From: Dolomedes plantarius
Lineage: Eukaryota > Arthropoda > Arachnida > Araneae > Dolomedidae
DNA: 64,000 nucleotides
NCBI GenBank assembly: GCA_907164885.2
Contig: OU015496.1
Span: 139,516,034 to 139,580,033, forward strand
Reading direction: 5' to 3'
Below, piece by piece: positions 36,395 to 47,301 of this stretch (the stretch's first letter is position 1; each line of letters starts with the position of its first letter). The position numbers and the translations under genes were made by a program. Under the pieces are notes generated by a model. The model did no database searches, was not told the DNA's origin, and saw only the letters and a program-made list of their open reading frames with translations.

Positions 36395-37793
36395 CACTCA
36401 TGGACAAAAAAATTAGCGCACCAAGAAATAATTGCGGGATCGTAACGAAACTTGCGATGAAGGTATATATCGGGGAGATATGCAAATGACTAGAAATGCA
36501 GCGTGATTGCGCATTACGTATAGCCGGTAGAGGGCGTTGAACATCGTACTCTGTGAAGTATAAAACAGTTAACCAAAGCTTGTTTGAGTGTGCTGAATCA
36601 TTTACAAAGGAAGAGCTGAGATAGACATGCCATTACGCCATGTTAGAAGACAATATAAGCAGTTGTCGCAGTTTGAGAGGGGGAGAATCGTCGGGATGAT
36701 GGAAGCTTTGTGGTCAGCTAGGCGAGTAGCTCGTCAATTAGGCCGCTCTGATTGTGTTGTGAGGGGGCGTTGGGACCAGTGGACCCGGGAGATGTCATGT
36801 ACACGAAGACCAGGCTCAGGACGCCCTCGACAGACCAGTCGTCGAGAAGACCGCCACATCGTAAGAAATGCACGCGTACAGCCAACTGCTTTATCGGCCG
36901 CCATCCAGGCACAAGTAGCACCTTCACTAGGGGCCTCTGTGTCTTCTCGAACCATACGAAGGCGCCTGCCTGAAGGACAGTTAGTATCGCGGCGCCCATT
37001 ACGTGTGCTGCCCTTTGACGCCTCCGTTTGGAGTTTTGCCGCGCACGAGGAAACTGGACTGCAGCGGAATGGAACTAGGTCGTCTTTAGCGACGAATCCA
37101 GATTCAATCTTGGCAGTGATGACAATCGTGTTCGTGTGTGGAGAGCCCGTGGTGAACGCTTCAATCCTGCCTTTGCTGTACAGCGACACATCGCTCCCAC
37201 AGCTGGTGTGATGGTATGGGGTGCCATTGCCAACAATACACGGTCACCCCTAGTATTGTTCCGTGGCACCATGACAGCCCATCGGTATGTTCATGAAATC
37301 CTGAAACTACATGTGTTGCCACTCATGCAACGGCTCCCAGGAGCCATTTTTCAACATGACAGTGCTCGGCCTCATACGGCAAGGGTGTCACAAGACTGTC
37401 TCCGCACTGTTACTACCCTTCCTTGGCCTGCCCGATCCCCAGATTTGTCTCCAATCGAGCATATCTGGGATCATTTTGGACGACGAGTTGGGCATCCCAC
37501 GAGTTTGAACGAACTAGAGGCAAGGTTACAGCAAATATGGAACGAAATGTCTCAAGACATCATACAGAACTTGTATGACTCAATGCCCGATCGTATCGCA
37601 TCGTGCATTCGCGCTAGAGGGGTCCAACGGAGTATTAACTCCTCCGTTCTTTTGCCTTTTTCTCTGAAATAAATTATCCTTTTTCTTTGATTTTCTTATC
37701 ATTTACTTATATCAAAGTAATCATTACGTATGTAAAATTTCGTTTCATTTTGACGACTCCTTCTTGGTGCGCTAATTTTTTTGTCCATGAGTG
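36395..37793 (+). mobile_element. Tc1-family transposon, full length but with a broken transposase
   Basis: 1399 bp bounded by perfect 33-bp inverted repeats (36395-36427 and 37761-37793; they start cactcatggacaaaaaaatt) and a TA target duplication (36393-36394, 37794-37795). It contains a single decayed transposase gene. Its sequence and terminal repeats resemble Tc1-like elements I associate with spider genomes. Perfect terminal repeats indicate that it is fairly young. Confidence 0.95.
36627..37672 (+). pseudogene. Tc1-family transposase, frameshifted and with an amber stop
   Basis: The gene starts at MPLRHVRRQY (36627). The N-terminal paired helix-turn-helix region includes LSQFERGRIVGMMEA, the GRPRQ linker motif and a second HTH. 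The reading frame breaks at about 37010-37030. In the new frame a TAG follows at 37076-37078, where related copies appear to have Gln. The DDE catalytic domain then runs in frame to TAA at 37670-37672. The catalytic residues are present: Asp in FSDES, Asp in FQHDSARPH, and Glu in SPIEH, with 32 residues between the last two by my count. MVWGAI and WPARSPDLSPIEHIWD are conserved. The C-terminus is altered after RARG. This copy cannot make an active protein, although its ends could still be mobilised. Confidence 0.92.
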
Positions 37794-37795
37794 TA

Positions 37796-39412
37796 TATAG
37801 ATGAGTGATTTAAAAAACAAGAATGAATATAGAGCTTTAAATTCCTTAAAACTGAACTGTGTGTTCAAGAAATGCCTGCAAAAATAATTAACATTTATAC
37901 CTGTTGTAGTACTTTTCACTATCGTTATCAAATATCGTTATCGGTATTCACATCGTTATCAAATTATTTAATACAATTATAACATGTTAAAACTTTTAAA
38001 TCCCCCAAAAACACTTTGATTGAGCGATTATTTTCAATTTTGTTTTTCTTTGTCAGGAACGAAGATATTCAGTAGGGGTGTCACCAAAGGAGAAATCCAA
38101 GAATGAAATCTTCTATGCTTTATTTGATGTTATCATTGAATGCCCGTGAGGTTATCATTATGTTTTCATTGTATTAGGTGATGTTATTATTTGAGTGACC
38201 CCGAACATAGCAAAAGAAGTATGTAAAGTAGAAAAGGAATTTTTTAAACTTAAAAAACAATCTTAATCTAATGACTTGCTGCCAATTTAAGAAGCTATAA
38301 TTTAATGCATATGTCTTATATTTTTATTATTGATTTTATTTAAAGAAATTTCTATTTCTTTTTATTTTCAAATAGTTTGATGTAAAGGAAAAAATGGATT
38401 AAACATTTTGTTATTTATTATGTTATTATCTATATACATTTCTAGAAGGTGATTTTTTTCTGTTCATCCCTTTTTCTCCTTTCATACTTAACCAAAATCG
38501 ATAAATGAGGTACCATTTTAAAGATTAAAATCTCCACTTCTGACGAATTGTTAATTTAGAATTACACATTTTATTGTGCATTTAAAATTCGAAGTATAAA
38601 CATTATAAAAATTTTCTAGACGGCGTGCGCTCGTTTTTTTTTCCAACGTTAACTAAATTTTAAAATCGTCTGCTTTTATTATCATTCTGTGAATTAATTA
38701 ATATAATAAGTCTTTTTTTTTGGCAATATTCGCGTAGGTGTACATTATCCTTTCGCATGGATAAACAATACGTTTGGGTAAAAACCTATTTTCTTTCCCC
38801 CTGAAGAACATTTTATGAGTGATATTTTTCTTTGGTATGCCTTTCTAGAGTTTAATTTTATTTATTCAATTTTATGTACACAACTGAATTGCATATGACA
38901 ATATTCTACCAAGCTATCAAGGTAAAGCTTCTAATTTGTCTCATAATTAAAGAATAACCTATAGATTTTAGTAACCTATAGATAAGTTTTTTTTAAATTT
39001 TAATTTTTTTTACATGGAGAGCTATTTTGACAGAATGACTGAACTTAAAAATATGATTGGGTTATCAGAATAAAGGTCAGATCGTGTAGATGCACCAGTC
39101 GAAGAGAAAACAGCTATTGACGCAAGTGTTCGGGCTTGGCAGATCGGCAATGTTACCATGTAAGTCTAGGGGTAAAGCGTGCGCCCGCTCTTCTTTGTTT
39201 GCATTTATTTTACTTTTATTGCTCGCACACTGAACTTTTAAATTTTAAAAACACGCTATTTGTAATACATTTTTAATTGTCATTTCCCGTATCTACATAA
39301 CACCCTCCTTTCAGTGTCACATTTGAAGTGCTTATGGGGTTCTATGATTAGTCTTATAGTAAGTAAATACTTCATCTATATAAGTTCTATAAGGGTTATT
39401 TTTTTTAACTTA
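37796..39412. other. AT-rich non-coding stretch
   Basis: Near 39155-39185, tctaggggtaaagcgtgcgc resembles a tRNA A-box region and may be a SINE head fragment. Nothing else is recognisable. Confidence 0.4.
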
Positions 39413-39598
39413 GGGCCTGTTCACATGGGAGTCCGTTGCGTTGCGTTGCGTTAAAGAAAAGATGACGTTGAGACGAAAACTTGGATATGCCTCCAAACGA
39501 TTAGCAATGACATTTTTAACGCCTATGATTGGTTTATTTTCGTCTCAACGTCATCTTTTCCTTAACGCAACGCAACGGACTCCTATGTGAACAGGCCC
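39413..39598. mobile_element. PIF/Harbinger-type MITE
   Basis: A 186-bp element with long inverted repeats of about 60-65 bp that start gggcctgttcaca. They differ mainly by one extra gttgc unit in the left arm and a few substitutions. Both sides carry the 3-bp duplication TTA (39410-39412 and 39599-39601). A GGGCCTGTT-type terminus with a 3-bp TWA duplication is typical of PIF/Harbinger elements. It is non-coding. Confidence 0.85.
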
Positions 39599-39601
39599 TT
39601 A

Positions 39602-40360
39602 GAAACATATTTTGCGAGAACCGCTGAACATAAAAAGAAGGTTGAGGTATCAAAATGGAGGTCTTTAAATAAATTTGTAATTTTTTTTTAATCATCTGAA
39701 GTGACCTCTGTTACTTGATATGAATTTGACCTTTTCAAAAATATTAACCGTGAATTTCGACTGGTTTATACTATACTATTTAACAATGATAATTTTCTAT
39801 AAAAGAAGTCAGTCTGAAAAAGTTATTGACCCGCCGAAGCGATGTCTAACAAGGGGTCGTAACATTTTTGTCAACAGCATGATTTGCGATCAAGTTGCTT
39901 CGATGGAACTAAACAAAGTATTTTTCCTGATGCTCATCAATCAGAAGAAACCGCTTTTTTTTACCTATGAAAGAGGAGTCTATAATAGAATTTAAAATAT
40001 TTCAGTACTAAGTATTCTCAGTACTAAAAGGCCCTCTTGGCTGTTCAGTTTCAGCGTCCGTGACAATCAGTTAAAGTTAATAAATTAGATGCAAAGATTG
40101 AAATGCTAAAGTACAATAAGAACTGAGCTGCGTAAGTTAGAACACATTTGTTATTCCAAAAATGAAGTGAAATTTGCTCGACTTCGAGGAACCATTACTT
40201 GTTATTAAAGGTTTATTTCTTTTTACCTGGTAGACGTTTCTTCAAACTAGAATAAAGAAGTAGTTTTCTTTCCCCATTGTCACGAGTCTTTCAGAAAACT
40301 CGCTTAAAAAATATTACATCTTCCACCTAAATATTTGGATGTTTAATAAGATAGATACAC
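39602..40360. other. AT-rich non-coding stretch
   Basis: Nothing recognisable. The 91-codon frame at 39720-39995 has no known domain. Confidence 0.4.
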
Positions 40361-40361
40361 T

Positions 40362-40399
<38 letters not shown>
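40361..40399. repeat. (CA)n-(TA)n microsatellite, left flank of the Tigger insertion
   Basis: A CA run followed by a TA run abuts the transposon. The TA run resumes on the other side at 41618. Confidence 0.95.
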
Positions 40400-41615
40400 C
40401 AGTCGAACCTCCATACACCGAAGTAGCAAATTGCCGGAAAAAAACTCGATATATAGAAATTTCGATATATAGAATTGATCTTAGTTTTATCATAATTCTC
40501 CTAAAACATTAAAATTAAAGCTAATTTTCGTATATGAAACTCCAATCACATTAAATGAAAGTGAATAATTAAAAAATAAATTAATATAAAAGATTTATTG
40601 AGTACTACATACCTTTAAAAAAAACAATAATCCAGACAGTGGTTAGAATGATCACAGTTACATTCTTTTAAAAAAACTATGAATATCTTACTGAAACCAG
40701 CTTCTGCGAAACAGTTTTTTTATTGTAGATTCAGAAACGTCATTTTACCACACTTAGGCTAATTCTGCCACGCTTATGCTCATATCAATCACCTTATGTA
40801 AAGCTTTTTCATTTTCAAATGTCCGGATAAGTCGTCGGAGTTTTCGGTAATGAAGTTTCAGGTGTTTTATTACACCCTGGTTCATTGGTTGCAATACTGA
40901 AGTGGTATTTGGGGGATGAAAAAGCAAATTAGCATTTTACAATTTTGATGACACATTAGGATGGGCCTGGCAACTGTCTACAAGCAAAGCAATTTTTATA
41001 TTTAAATCACTCATTTTTCCACCCAATTTCAAAATCCATGCTTCAAAACTTTCACTTGTCATCCATGATTTTGAACAATAGTCAACTTCAAAATGCGTCA
41101 CATTTTTGAATACTCTAAGGTTCTTACTTTTACATTCTACCAATAATCAAAATTTTTCTTTGCCACTCATGTTAGCGCCTACCAGTACAGTTATTCTATC
41201 CTTACTGTTCTTACTTGGACAACCATCATCTTTCAAAATTAGAGTTCTGTTGGGTAAACGCTTATAAAAGAGTCCCATTTCATCAGCATTAAAAAATATC
41301 ATCGGGCTAATAATCTTTTAGAATATTTTTCAAGTCATTGCTTCTCCAGTCATCACAGACTGCTTTAGATACACTTCTACTTTCTCAGGAAATAATCTAC
41401 ACTGAACTTCCTTTTTCCCCTGACCTTCATTTTTCGTGAGGAAAACGGTCTAAAGTGGAATAAAATCTCCCAATATCTCTTGAAAAAATTTCGATATATA
41501 GAGATTTTTTCGATATACAGAAATAGTTTTTCTATGTAATGAACATGGAGATTTGCTAAGAGTTCGATATATAGAAAATTTCGATATGGGGAAGTTCGAT
41601 ATATGGAGGTTCAAC

Positions 41616-41617
<2 letters not shown>
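40400..41617 (-). mobile_element. pogo/Tigger-type DNA transposon
   Basis: 1218 bp with ends cagtcgaacctccata (left) and the complement of tagttgaacctccatata (right), and TA on both sides (40398-40399, 41618-41619). CAGT(C/T)GAACCTCC ends and a TA target are typical of pogo/Tigger elements. Subterminal repeats of tcgatatatagaaattt occur near both ends. It lies within an AT microsatellite. The transposase on the minus strand is inactive. Confidence 0.88.
40690..41360 (-). pseudogene. Tigger/pogo transposase fragment, catalytic residue changed
   Basis: Read on the minus strand through several stops and at least one frameshift, this retains much of the DDE superfamily endonuclease (DDE_1) domain. 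Landmarks are NADEMGLF (first Asp, ~41290), RITVLVGANMSGKEK, the open segment at 40937-41143 with KSWMTSESFEAWI and LLVDSCQAHP (second Asp), PPNTTSVLQPM, and a C-terminal STIKKLFRRSWF. The third catalytic Asp, expected in PMDQG, is encoded as Asn (AAC at 40880-40882). Stops interrupt the frame after ANMSGKEKF and after NVSSKL. The N-terminal DNA-binding domain is not clearly preserved. This copy is inactive on several grounds. Confidence 0.88.

Positions 41618-41687
<70 letters not shown>
41618..41687. repeat. (TA)n microsatellite, right flank of the Tigger insertion
   Basis: Continues the dinucleotide run interrupted at 40399. Confidence 0.96.
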
Positions 41688-41691
<4 letters not shown>

Positions 41692-44041
41692 GGGAGTTAA
41701 CATTTAATGTGAATCCTTATGGTTAATAACACTATTATTATTTCAACTTCATTTTACCGTAGCTATATCCATTGTTTTTACATTGATATAAACCACAATA
41801 TGAGCTTTTAAATATTCCTGTTCGTTTAGACTGTTGATTCTTTATAAAAACAGTAACGATCATGCATTGGGGAATAACCACAGGTATTTCGCATAACATT
41901 TAGTCAAATGGTAACTCAAATGTATTGCATAAGGCAGTCACGTTATTATTAATCATCATGGATTGATAATGAATTCAGCATTTTGAACAAAAAATAAATT
42001 TGAGAATTTCATGCGAGTATAATATTCATACAAGAAAATGTATGTTAATTCAATACTATCTAAACAGCAATCTCCGATTTAGTTTATTGAAAAGTAAATC
42101 TGGCATATACTTTTAAAAATCACTTTCTCTCTTAATATTTATTCACCTTGCCTTTGCAAATATTGAAAATAAATATTTTTATAAAATATATTATGCATCT
42201 ATATTTGGAATCAAGCTCATAACTTTTAATTTCTCTGCTGTAAATTTTGGTGCGTCGTTTTTTTTTTTTGCATTTCGTGAAAGTTTTCCAAACAGGAAAA
42301 AAAAAACAATACTTCTATTTTCCTTCCACATCTTCTCTTTTAGATATGGAAATGAGAAAAATGGGAGCATTGTATATAAATAATTCAGAGCTACTTTCAT
42401 CCAAGGAATATCTAACTTTTTCCCCCCACATTGTCCTCAACAACTAGAGATATATTAGTTTTCTGTCGATTTTTTTAAGTTGGGAAAAGAAATTATATTC
42501 TGATTACAGTAAACTCTCTTCTTGAATGGGTGATCATTTTAAACTTGACATTTTTAGATTGCTTTGGGATATTCCCATTTTATACAAGTGCTCTGTGGAG
42601 AATAATGATTATCTTAAAAAAATAGCCTTTAATACTTTATTCACTTTTGAAAACTTGAATTTTAAGCAACTATAAAACTAAAATTTTCTTATATGGTGAG
42701 AAAATATTTTGTTGAATGAATGTATAACTTTACTCATTGTAATGGGTTTAATAATAAAGTGGATATGATAATTATTCCATTAAAAACTCCCATCGGACAG
42801 CTTAATATCGGATAGACTAGTGCTGAAGAATTTTATTCCTTGTTAGCGCAATTAGTATGAGACCACCGTTAGAGGCAGAAATACGTCAAATTGAATGAAA
42901 ATACAAAGTTATATGTTTGTTTTTCCTTCCTTTTACTTATATCGCAGGAAAAAAAGTTTTAAAGGTTAACAACTAGGAAACAATCTCGATCTGTTTTCCC
43001 GGATCATCCATTTGAATTTAAAGTCTTCATTTATTAATGTAGAAAGCTGTAAGAAACTGTGTTGATTTAGTAAAAACTAATTTTTATTTTGATTTATAAG
43101 TTGCGAAGTAAACTCTGGTAAAGGGAATTAAATATATTGTTTTATTCGTTAGGATATTTTCACAATGTGTGGTTATTCATAGCCCGAATCTTAATTTAAT
43201 ACAAAATAATTTGGCCCTCGGTACTTCGGTTTTTACTCAAAATTTATTTTATTACAATGGTAATAAACCAATTTTTCTCTTAGTGATAAGCCTAATAGAG
43301 TAGCATCTATCTTGTTGAAAAGATATAAGAAAATTAGTCACCGAATAAGGAAAGTTCAATCATAATAAAGAAGTTCTCTAAGCTTATGCATTTCAAGTTT
43401 TCTAAGATGATTTCCAAACTGAGTTTACTTTCAACAGATGGGATTAAAAATTTTTAATTTAAGTTATCAGTACATTTGAATGCTGGATTCAAGTCTAAAA
43501 AAGAATAAAAATGGGTGGTGAGATTAACATAGCTTTTAAAGTCAAATTTACATAGGAAATATAAGCTTTTCTTACAAATGTTATTCAGATTCGATTTGCA
43601 GCTAACTCACACTTTTAATGAAATAAGATGAATTTCAGGAAAAATTAAATATTTAAATGATAATGAGATATGTCAGGTATAGGAAAAAGATAAGGAAAAA
43701 TATTTTTATTTTAAAGATAACAACTGCGCATTTTTTATTTTAAAAATTAAAAAATATAATATGCTTTGATATTTCAAAGTCAAAGAATATATTTTTAAAA
43801 ACAAAATACTAAAGACAATAATACTTGTATATGAAAAGAAGCTTATATAGGCTACAATTAAATATAACTATTATCTTAGAGGTTAAAAAAATATATTTGC
43901 AAATAACGCACTAACTATAAAATAGTTTCCCCTAACCTTTTTCGAGTGCTATTAAATATAATTTTAAAAAAAAATTCAGTTTAAACTAGTTTTCTGTTCA
44001 AAAAATACGTAAATTTGCATTAACTTTAAAAGCCTAAAATA
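41688..44041. other. AT-rich non-coding stretch
   Basis: Nothing recognisable on either strand. Confidence 0.4.
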
Positions 44042-45250
44042 CACTGAAGTGCCACTGAATTAGGGATACCTACCTAGTAACGAGTTGGGCCTCCTCTGGC
44101 CTTGATAACGGCTGCCACACGACGAGGCATAGATTCAAAAAGTTTCTGGAAACGTTCCACGGGAATGGCTTGCCAAATATTGGCTAAAGCTGTCCATAAT
44201 TCAGTAAGGTTCTTTGGTGCTGTGTGATGGCCTTTCACGCCTTGTTCCAAAACATCCCAAAGATGCTCAATAGGATTTAAGTATGGGCTTCTAGGTGGCC
44301 AATTCATGACAGAGAAGTCAGAGGAATGCTCATCCAACCAGCCAGTAGCCAACCGAGACTTGTGAGAGATACAGTTGTCTTGCTGGAAAACTCCATTACC
44401 GTGCGGATAACAGAACAGCATAAAGGTGATCACCCAGCAACTCTACGTACCGAATTGCATTGAGGGAGGTTGGTACACGCACCAAAGATCCCAAACTGTG
44501 CCCCGAAAACACACCCAAGACCATGATTGCGCCACCATGCCCTTGTACAGTTCCAGCCAAGCATGCAGGGTCCATGGCTTCATGAGCCTGACGCCATATT
44601 CTCAGCCTCCCGTCGGCGTTAAGTAGTCGGAATCGAGACTCATCACTCCATGCTATTCGTTTCCAGTCCTCTACACTCCAGTCTCTGTGCTCTCTTGCCC
44701 AGGCAAGACGTGCAGCCCGATGGCGAGTATAGAGCAATGGTACTCTCGTAGGTCGACGGCTCCCGAAAACCATACGGTGAAGCGAGCGTTGCACAGTCCG
44801 TTTACTGACTGTACGACTGGCACCGTCAATAAACTGGGTGGTAATTTGAGCTAATGTTTGGCTTCGCTGGCTACGTACAATACGCCTGAGACGTCTCCAC
44901 GCACTGTCAAGGCTAATTGTCCTTTTCAGTTTGCCCGATCGCTAGTTTTTTTTCCCACCATCTATGTATTCTTGGTATACTCTTGACACTGTCGACCTTG
45001 AAAATCCTAGCTGTCTGACGATTTCGGAAATTGAATGGCCCATGCGTCGCGCACCTACGATTTGTCCGCGATCGAAGGCGTCTAAATCAGGCAGTTTACC
45101 CATACTGGCAATTCCAACAACTAATTCAGAACAACCACAGTACGCTCTATATATGCAGTTACCACAGCGCCCTCACTTGCGCATACATGATGCGCAGCGC
45201 TACATAATTTGCATAGGCTTTGCTATCCCTAATTCAGTGGCACTTCAGTG
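44042..45250 (-). mobile_element. Tc1-family transposon of a second lineage, transposase broken
   Basis: 1209 bp with perfect 27-bp inverted repeats (44042-44068 and 45224-45250; they start cactgaagtgccactgaatt) and a TA target duplication (44040-44041, 45251-45252). Its ends and transposase differ clearly from the 36.4-kb element, so two Tc1 lineages have been active here. Confidence 0.95.
44074..45103 (-). pseudogene. Tc1-family transposase with multiple frame breaks
   Basis: The gene starts at MGKLPDLDAFDRGQIVGARR (45103) with a helix-turn-helix including HSISEIVRQLGFSRSTVSRV. The frame is lost in an A8 homopolymer (44946-44953 on this strand), where TAG follows at 44942-44944. The related frame has a TGA at 44926-44928 and another indel near 44890-44900. 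It reopens as WSVEDWKRIAWSDESRF (first Asp), then breaks again near 44410-44425, apparently by a short deletion. The C-terminal part has VFQQDNCISHKS (second Asp) and NPIEHLWD (Glu) and ends RGGPTRY before TAG. SPYLNP replaces the usual SPDLNP. Most of the protein can still be read, but it is inactive. Confidence 0.92.
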
Positions 45251-45252
45251 TA

Positions 45253-45387
45253 TATTAGTTAGATAATATTTTCACCTTTCTTATCATCTACTTTTCTTTC
45301 TAGATACAACGTTTCAAGTTACATTGAAATAACTGGCATAAAGGCATAGTTAAAATTTACTCACACACACAAATGTATATATATATA

Positions 45388-45457
<70 letters not shown>

Positions 45458-45829
45458 TGCTTGTCAGAAGCATCCGATATTTCATAAAAAAGGAAGTATC
45501 CTAACTGACAAATACCTCTAACCCTATAAACAAACCCAAATAACATTTAAATATAGGTTTAAAAACTAAAAATACTTTTTAGAAAATATAATTTAAAGTT
45601 ATTGAGATCGTTACTGTTTAAATTTTGAAATTTATGTCAAATTTAAAATATCCTCAAGTATGTTTGTCTTAGTTAGTTCTCAAATACATTAATTTAGTTT
45701 TGCTCAGTTTTGTCTAATTCCTCTGAATTTCGGCTTCTTTTAGAGATTTTACTCTTAAATTAACACTCTTGTCTCCAAATTTTATTACCTTGTATGAAGT
45801 ACTTCATTGAGTCCACAAAGGCTTATTCA
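45253..45829. other. Non-coding stretch containing a compound microsatellite
   Basis: 45361-45454 is (CA)n, (TA)n, (TG)n and (TA)n in series. The remainder is AT-rich with nothing recognisable. Confidence 0.6.
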
Positions 45830-46260
45830 TCTCCTATCTATATTGTAGCGTACTGGAAATATGGTCTTATTTTTTCCCGAGACCCCACAAGGGCTGGAAA
45901 CACAGCTGCGTGTTTTTCAAGGAATGTGTTGTTCGGTTCCACCAGTTCGGAACACGTGGGGGGATTAAAAACCGTTTTCCTCACAGATGCAGCCACTAAA
46001 GCTGTCATCTTAACGTTTCGGCAATGTAATAAAGTTCGGCGTCTAAGAAGAATTGTCAGCCGATAATCTGCCGGCTCCTCCACCCCTTCTAAAAATCCAG
46101 ACATTCCAAGAAGACGGACCCCGAATTACCAGCCGAGAGGAGAGGCTTGGAGTTGTTTTTTTGAGAGAGCGGCGTAGAACACCGACCCGCGCGGTTGTGA
46201 TTTTGTGAGGCTCCTGTTTGCTTGGGCCGGAATGGGCCCTGGAGAGCGCACTGTAAATCT
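45830..46260. promoter_or_regulatory. GC-rich block, candidate conserved non-coding element
   Basis: About 430 bp of balanced base composition in AT-rich DNA, with no transposon termini. Frames of 88-90 codons on both strands (45838-46104) show no known domain and no preference between strands. Site-like strings are cagctg near 45904, cacgtgggg near 45953 with ggggattaaa (K50 homeodomain type) next to it, and tgacag (complement) in agctgtcatc near 45999, followed by caatgtaat and attgtcag. By composition and site content it resembles the 16.6-kb block. Enhancer, promoter or an unrecognised exon are all possible. Confidence 0.4.
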
Positions 46261-46474
46261 GCACATAAATTAAGTGAATATGTCGAAAATGTCTAATGTT
46301 TAATTTTTTTTGTTAATAAATTGTTAATGAATTTTTGTTAATGAATTTTTGTTTTAAAAATTTGGCTTTCGTTTGTTAATTAGAACTCTGTCTTTCTTGG
46401 TATGGATCAATAGTTGTGAAATTTCTTCAAAATGCCTCAGAGAGAATAGCCTTACTACTTGTCGTGACGCCACA

Positions 46475-47155
46475 ATATATATATAAAACAGTTCCGTAAC
46501 TGACTGACTGACATGCAACGCACAGACCAAATCTCTGGACTTAAAGGGCTGAAATTTTGCATGGCGATTCTTCTTATAGTGTAGGGATGCACTAGGAAAG
46601 ATTTTTGAAAAATTCTTCTTAGATTTCTTAAAATTAAATTTTTAAGCTGTTTCAGTAACTTTTTTAAAGTTTGCATTTAAAATAATAATTTGATAGTTAT
46701 GAAATTCATATCACGAGAAAGATCATAAAAATTCCTTTAAAATGAATTCTTTTTCGAATCTTTACCTCCTTTTTCTGATTTTTGGTGAATTTTTAAAAAT
46801 TAAATTTTAGAATTTAATTTATTAAATGCTGATCACGTGATTTCTTTTTCTGGTACTTTAAATAAATTTATCGTCACGTCCATAACAATGAAATAGACAA
46901 AAAAATATTTTTCCCTTGCTAATGCGGCTGATGATTGGAAATTATACAAAAAAATATTAAAATACAGTAAAAGATATGTTCCTCAAACTGTACTATATTA
47001 ACTGTACTATATTCTTTAGTATGTCTTATTAGATTTAATTTGAATATTTTCTTCTACATTATTTTGTCTATAAAAATATCCCTTACGATTTTTTTATAAA
47101 TATATTTCTTTGTTTGTTTTTACATCAGTTGTATATATTGATCGTCGTATTTATT

Positions 47156-47217
<62 letters not shown>

Positions 47218-47301
47218 TTATTTTTTGGCATTAATTCCATACATTGATCGTTGTATTTAATTTGAATGTACTCCGTAGCGAAGAGCGGGTTTTCAGCTAG
47301 T
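46475..47301 (+). mobile_element. Helitron/DINE-like repeat, copy B
   Basis: Inverted homologue of 35633-36394. It begins at a TA-rich tip followed by aaacagttccgtaactgact, and includes caacgcacagaccaaat and gggctgaaattttgcatggc. It has a central simple-repeat block (tacatacata then (TA)n, about 47159-47215) and ends gaagagcgggttttcagc then TAGT at 47301. The central microsatellite is much longer than in copy A. There is no ORF. Confidence 0.65.

Noticed and set aside
36718..37272. Minus-strand ORFs and short plus-frame ORFs over the 36.4-kb Tc1 element
   Set aside because: They are shadows of the transposase coding strand.
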